NCBI GenBank assembly: GCA_964390645.1
Contig: CAYMLL010000375.1
Location: 1-6,493, forward strand
DNA: 6,493 nucleotides
From: CAYMLL01 sp964390645
GTDB taxonomy: Bacteria; Planctomycetota; UBA8108
Reading direction: 5' to 3'
Positions 5,551 through 6,493 of the stretch are shown in pieces. The notes below the pieces were generated by a model that did no database searches, was not told the DNA's origin, and worked only from the letters and a program-made list of their open reading frames with translations. The first letter of the stretch is position 1, and each line of letters begins with the position of its first letter. The translations under genes and the position numbers were made by a program.

Positions 5551-6386
5551 GGAGCCATCGCAAGCGGCGTCCGGCGATCGCGGCGATCGCGACGATCGCG
5601 GTCGCGGCAGTCGGCGCCGTTCTCGTCGTCGTCGAGCTCCGGATGCGCCCGGCGGACGAGGAGACCGACGATGCGGCCGCGCTCCGGGAGCTCGCTGTCG
5701 AGCTCGCGAGCGACGGTGACACCGCCGCGGCGCACGATGCGATCCAACGCGCGCTCGACGCGCTCGGCTTCCCCGACGAGGAGTTCTGGCATGCGCCGGG
5801 GGCGAGGTCGACGGCCGAGGCCGCGCTCGACATCGCTCGGCGCTCTCGTCACGATCGTGGCGTCGCCCTCTACGCCGGGCTGCTCGCTGCACGCCTTCCG
5901 GACGATCTCGACGTGCGCCTCTCGTTCGGCGTCGCGTGCTCACGCCTCGGCCGGCACGCGGAGGCCGAGGCGGCTCTGCGTCATGTGGCGGACCACGCCC
6001 GGGCGGCGACCGGGGTGCGCCGTGCCGCTCGCCTCGAGCTCGCCGCGGCGCTGCGCAGGCAGGGGAGAGTGGCGCGGGCGGGGGGCGTTCTCGCCGCCGT
6101 TCTGCGTGAGGACCCCTTCGTGCGTTCGGCCTACCTCGAGTACGGCAGGTGCCTCGTGCTTCGCGGCGAGCGAGAGCTGGCCGGGTCGATGTACGCGCTT
6201 GCGCGCCGGCTCGAGGCGCCGGACGCCGAGGACCGGCGGGCTCGCGAGATGGAGGCGCTCGGACAGACGGCGCTCGCCGCTCGCTACCGGGCGCGCGCGT
6301 TCGCGCTTCGCGGCCAGTTCGGCGAGGCCGAGCGGACGCAGCGTCGCGCCGCGCGCAGCACGGACGGCGGCGGCGTGCCTTCATAG
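5547..6386 (+). CDS. Membrane-anchored TPR-like repeat protein
   Basis: A 279-residue protein if it starts at TTG 5547, whose last bases overlap the TGA of the upstream gene (TTGA). That start places a basic segment (RSHRKRRP) before one transmembrane helix at about 9-30, giving an N-in anchor with the rest in the periplasm. AGGAG at 5531-5535 lies inside the upstream gene, 11 nt before TTG, so translational coupling is likely. Residues about 44-270 are Ala/Leu/Arg-rich helix pairs of TPR type, for example LDVRLSFGVACSRLGRHAEA (121-140), LELAAALRRQGRVARAGGVL (163-182) and YLEYGRCLVLRGERELAGSM (196-215). TPRs bind other proteins, so a scaffold role with the ceramidase-like enzyme is possible but inferred. 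The tail STDGGGVPS is of low complexity and ends at a possible breakpoint. Confidence 0.75.
   Translation: MRSHRKRRPAIAAIATIAVAAVGAVLVVVELRMRPADEETDDAAALRELAVELASDGDTAAAHDAIQRALDALGFPDEEFWHAPGARSTAEAALDIARRSRHDRGVALYAGLLAARLPDDLDVRLSFGVACSRLGRHAEAEAALRHVADHARAATGVRRAARLELAAALRRQGRVARAGGVLAAVLREDPFVRSAYLEYGRCLVLRGERELAGSMYALARRLEAPDAEDRRAREMEALGQTALAARYRARAFALRGQFGEAERTQRRAARSTDGGGVPS
5573..5599 (+). repeat. Three tandem 9-bp units in the transmembrane-helix coding stretch
   Basis: GGCGATCGC, GGCGATCGC and GACGATCGC follow each other and encode alternating Ala/Ile in the membrane anchor of the TPR protein. Length change by slippage would keep the frame and only alter the length of the helix. 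Confidence 0.7.
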
Positions 6387-6493
6387 GCGTTGAACATCAC
6401 CGCATCATGCACCGAGCCGTCGCGCGGATCGCGCAGGCTCAGTCGCAGGTGCCGCTCGCCGGGATACAGAACGCGCCGCCCAGGGCTGGGACC
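6284..6493 (-). CDS. C-terminal end of an unidentified minus-strand protein, possibly RecJ-like (partial)
   Basis: Reading in from the right edge on the minus strand, a frame is open for 69 codons to a TAG at 6286-6284. The first 40 residues look like real protein: GERHLRLSLRDPRDGSVHDA followed by VMFNAYEG. This resembles the C-terminal OB fold of the single-strand exonuclease RecJ, where 'kHLkl.lr...dAiaFn' is typical. It is not certain. The last 26 or so residues (from SVLRAARRCV on) are Arg/Ala-rich, lie opposite the TPR coding sequence and do not resemble a RecJ tail, so only the part before about 6365 is likely authentic. Nothing else is apparent in the final 107 bases. Confidence 0.35.
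   Translation of the reverse strand, partial: GPSPGRRVLYPGERHLRLSLRDPRDGSVHDAVMFNAYEGTPPPSVLRAARRCVRSASPNWPRSANARAR

Noticed and set aside
5573..5590. GCGATCGC palindromes resembling the cyanobacterial HIP1 element
   Set aside because: Only two copies occur, both within one tandem repeat, so they say nothing about cyanobacterial origin.

Overview
This is a GC-rich window, with G or C at most third codon positions. It looks like a fragment of a Gram-negative bacterial chromosome. Two proteins carry lipobox-type signal peptides, one gene belongs to the RfaP/InaA lipopolysaccharide-kinase family, and two further products look secreted or membrane-anchored. The lineage cannot be fixed from sequence alone. 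The gene mix would fit a myxobacterial, other deltaproteobacterial-type or planctomycete-like genome, but that is inference. No tRNA, rRNA, CRISPR array, insertion sequence or phage gene was seen.

Layout. (1) 1-201, +: the last 66 codons of an FGGY-type carbohydrate kinase. (2) 219-2084, +: a large predicted lipoprotein with an unrecognised N-terminal domain and a C-terminal domain that looks like an (alpha/alpha) barrel of the six-hairpin/epimerase type. (3) 2087-2938, -: an RfaP/InaA-type LPS kinase interrupted by one in-frame TAA, exactly where the family has a tyrosine after the catalytic HRD motif. It converges on gene 2 with a 2-bp gap. (4) 3108-4040, -: a parvulin-type (SurA/PpiC-like) peptidyl-prolyl isomerase lipoprotein. 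(5) 4041-4152: a 112-bp divergent promoter region. (6) 4153-5550, +: a secreted protein of the neutral/alkaline ceramidase N-terminal family, with zinc-ligand motifs but an altered nucleophile motif. (7) 5547-6386, +: a membrane-anchored TPR-like protein, translationally coupled to gene 6 through a TTGA overlap. (8) Right edge, -: the end of a reading frame, possibly the OB-fold part of RecJ. Its recognisable part stops where gene 7 stops.

How the genes may work together. Genes 2, 3, 4, 6 and 7 all point to the cell envelope: LPS phosphorylation, outer-membrane protein folding, an amide/lipid hydrolase-like enzyme and periplasmic scaffolding. Genes 6 and 7 are almost certainly one operon. Genes 4 and 3 run the same way but are separated by 169 bp, and each has its own promoter candidate. 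That all five serve one pathway is inference. The two most striking observations are the single nonsense codon in an otherwise colinear LPS kinase, and the apparent breakpoint near 6350-6390.
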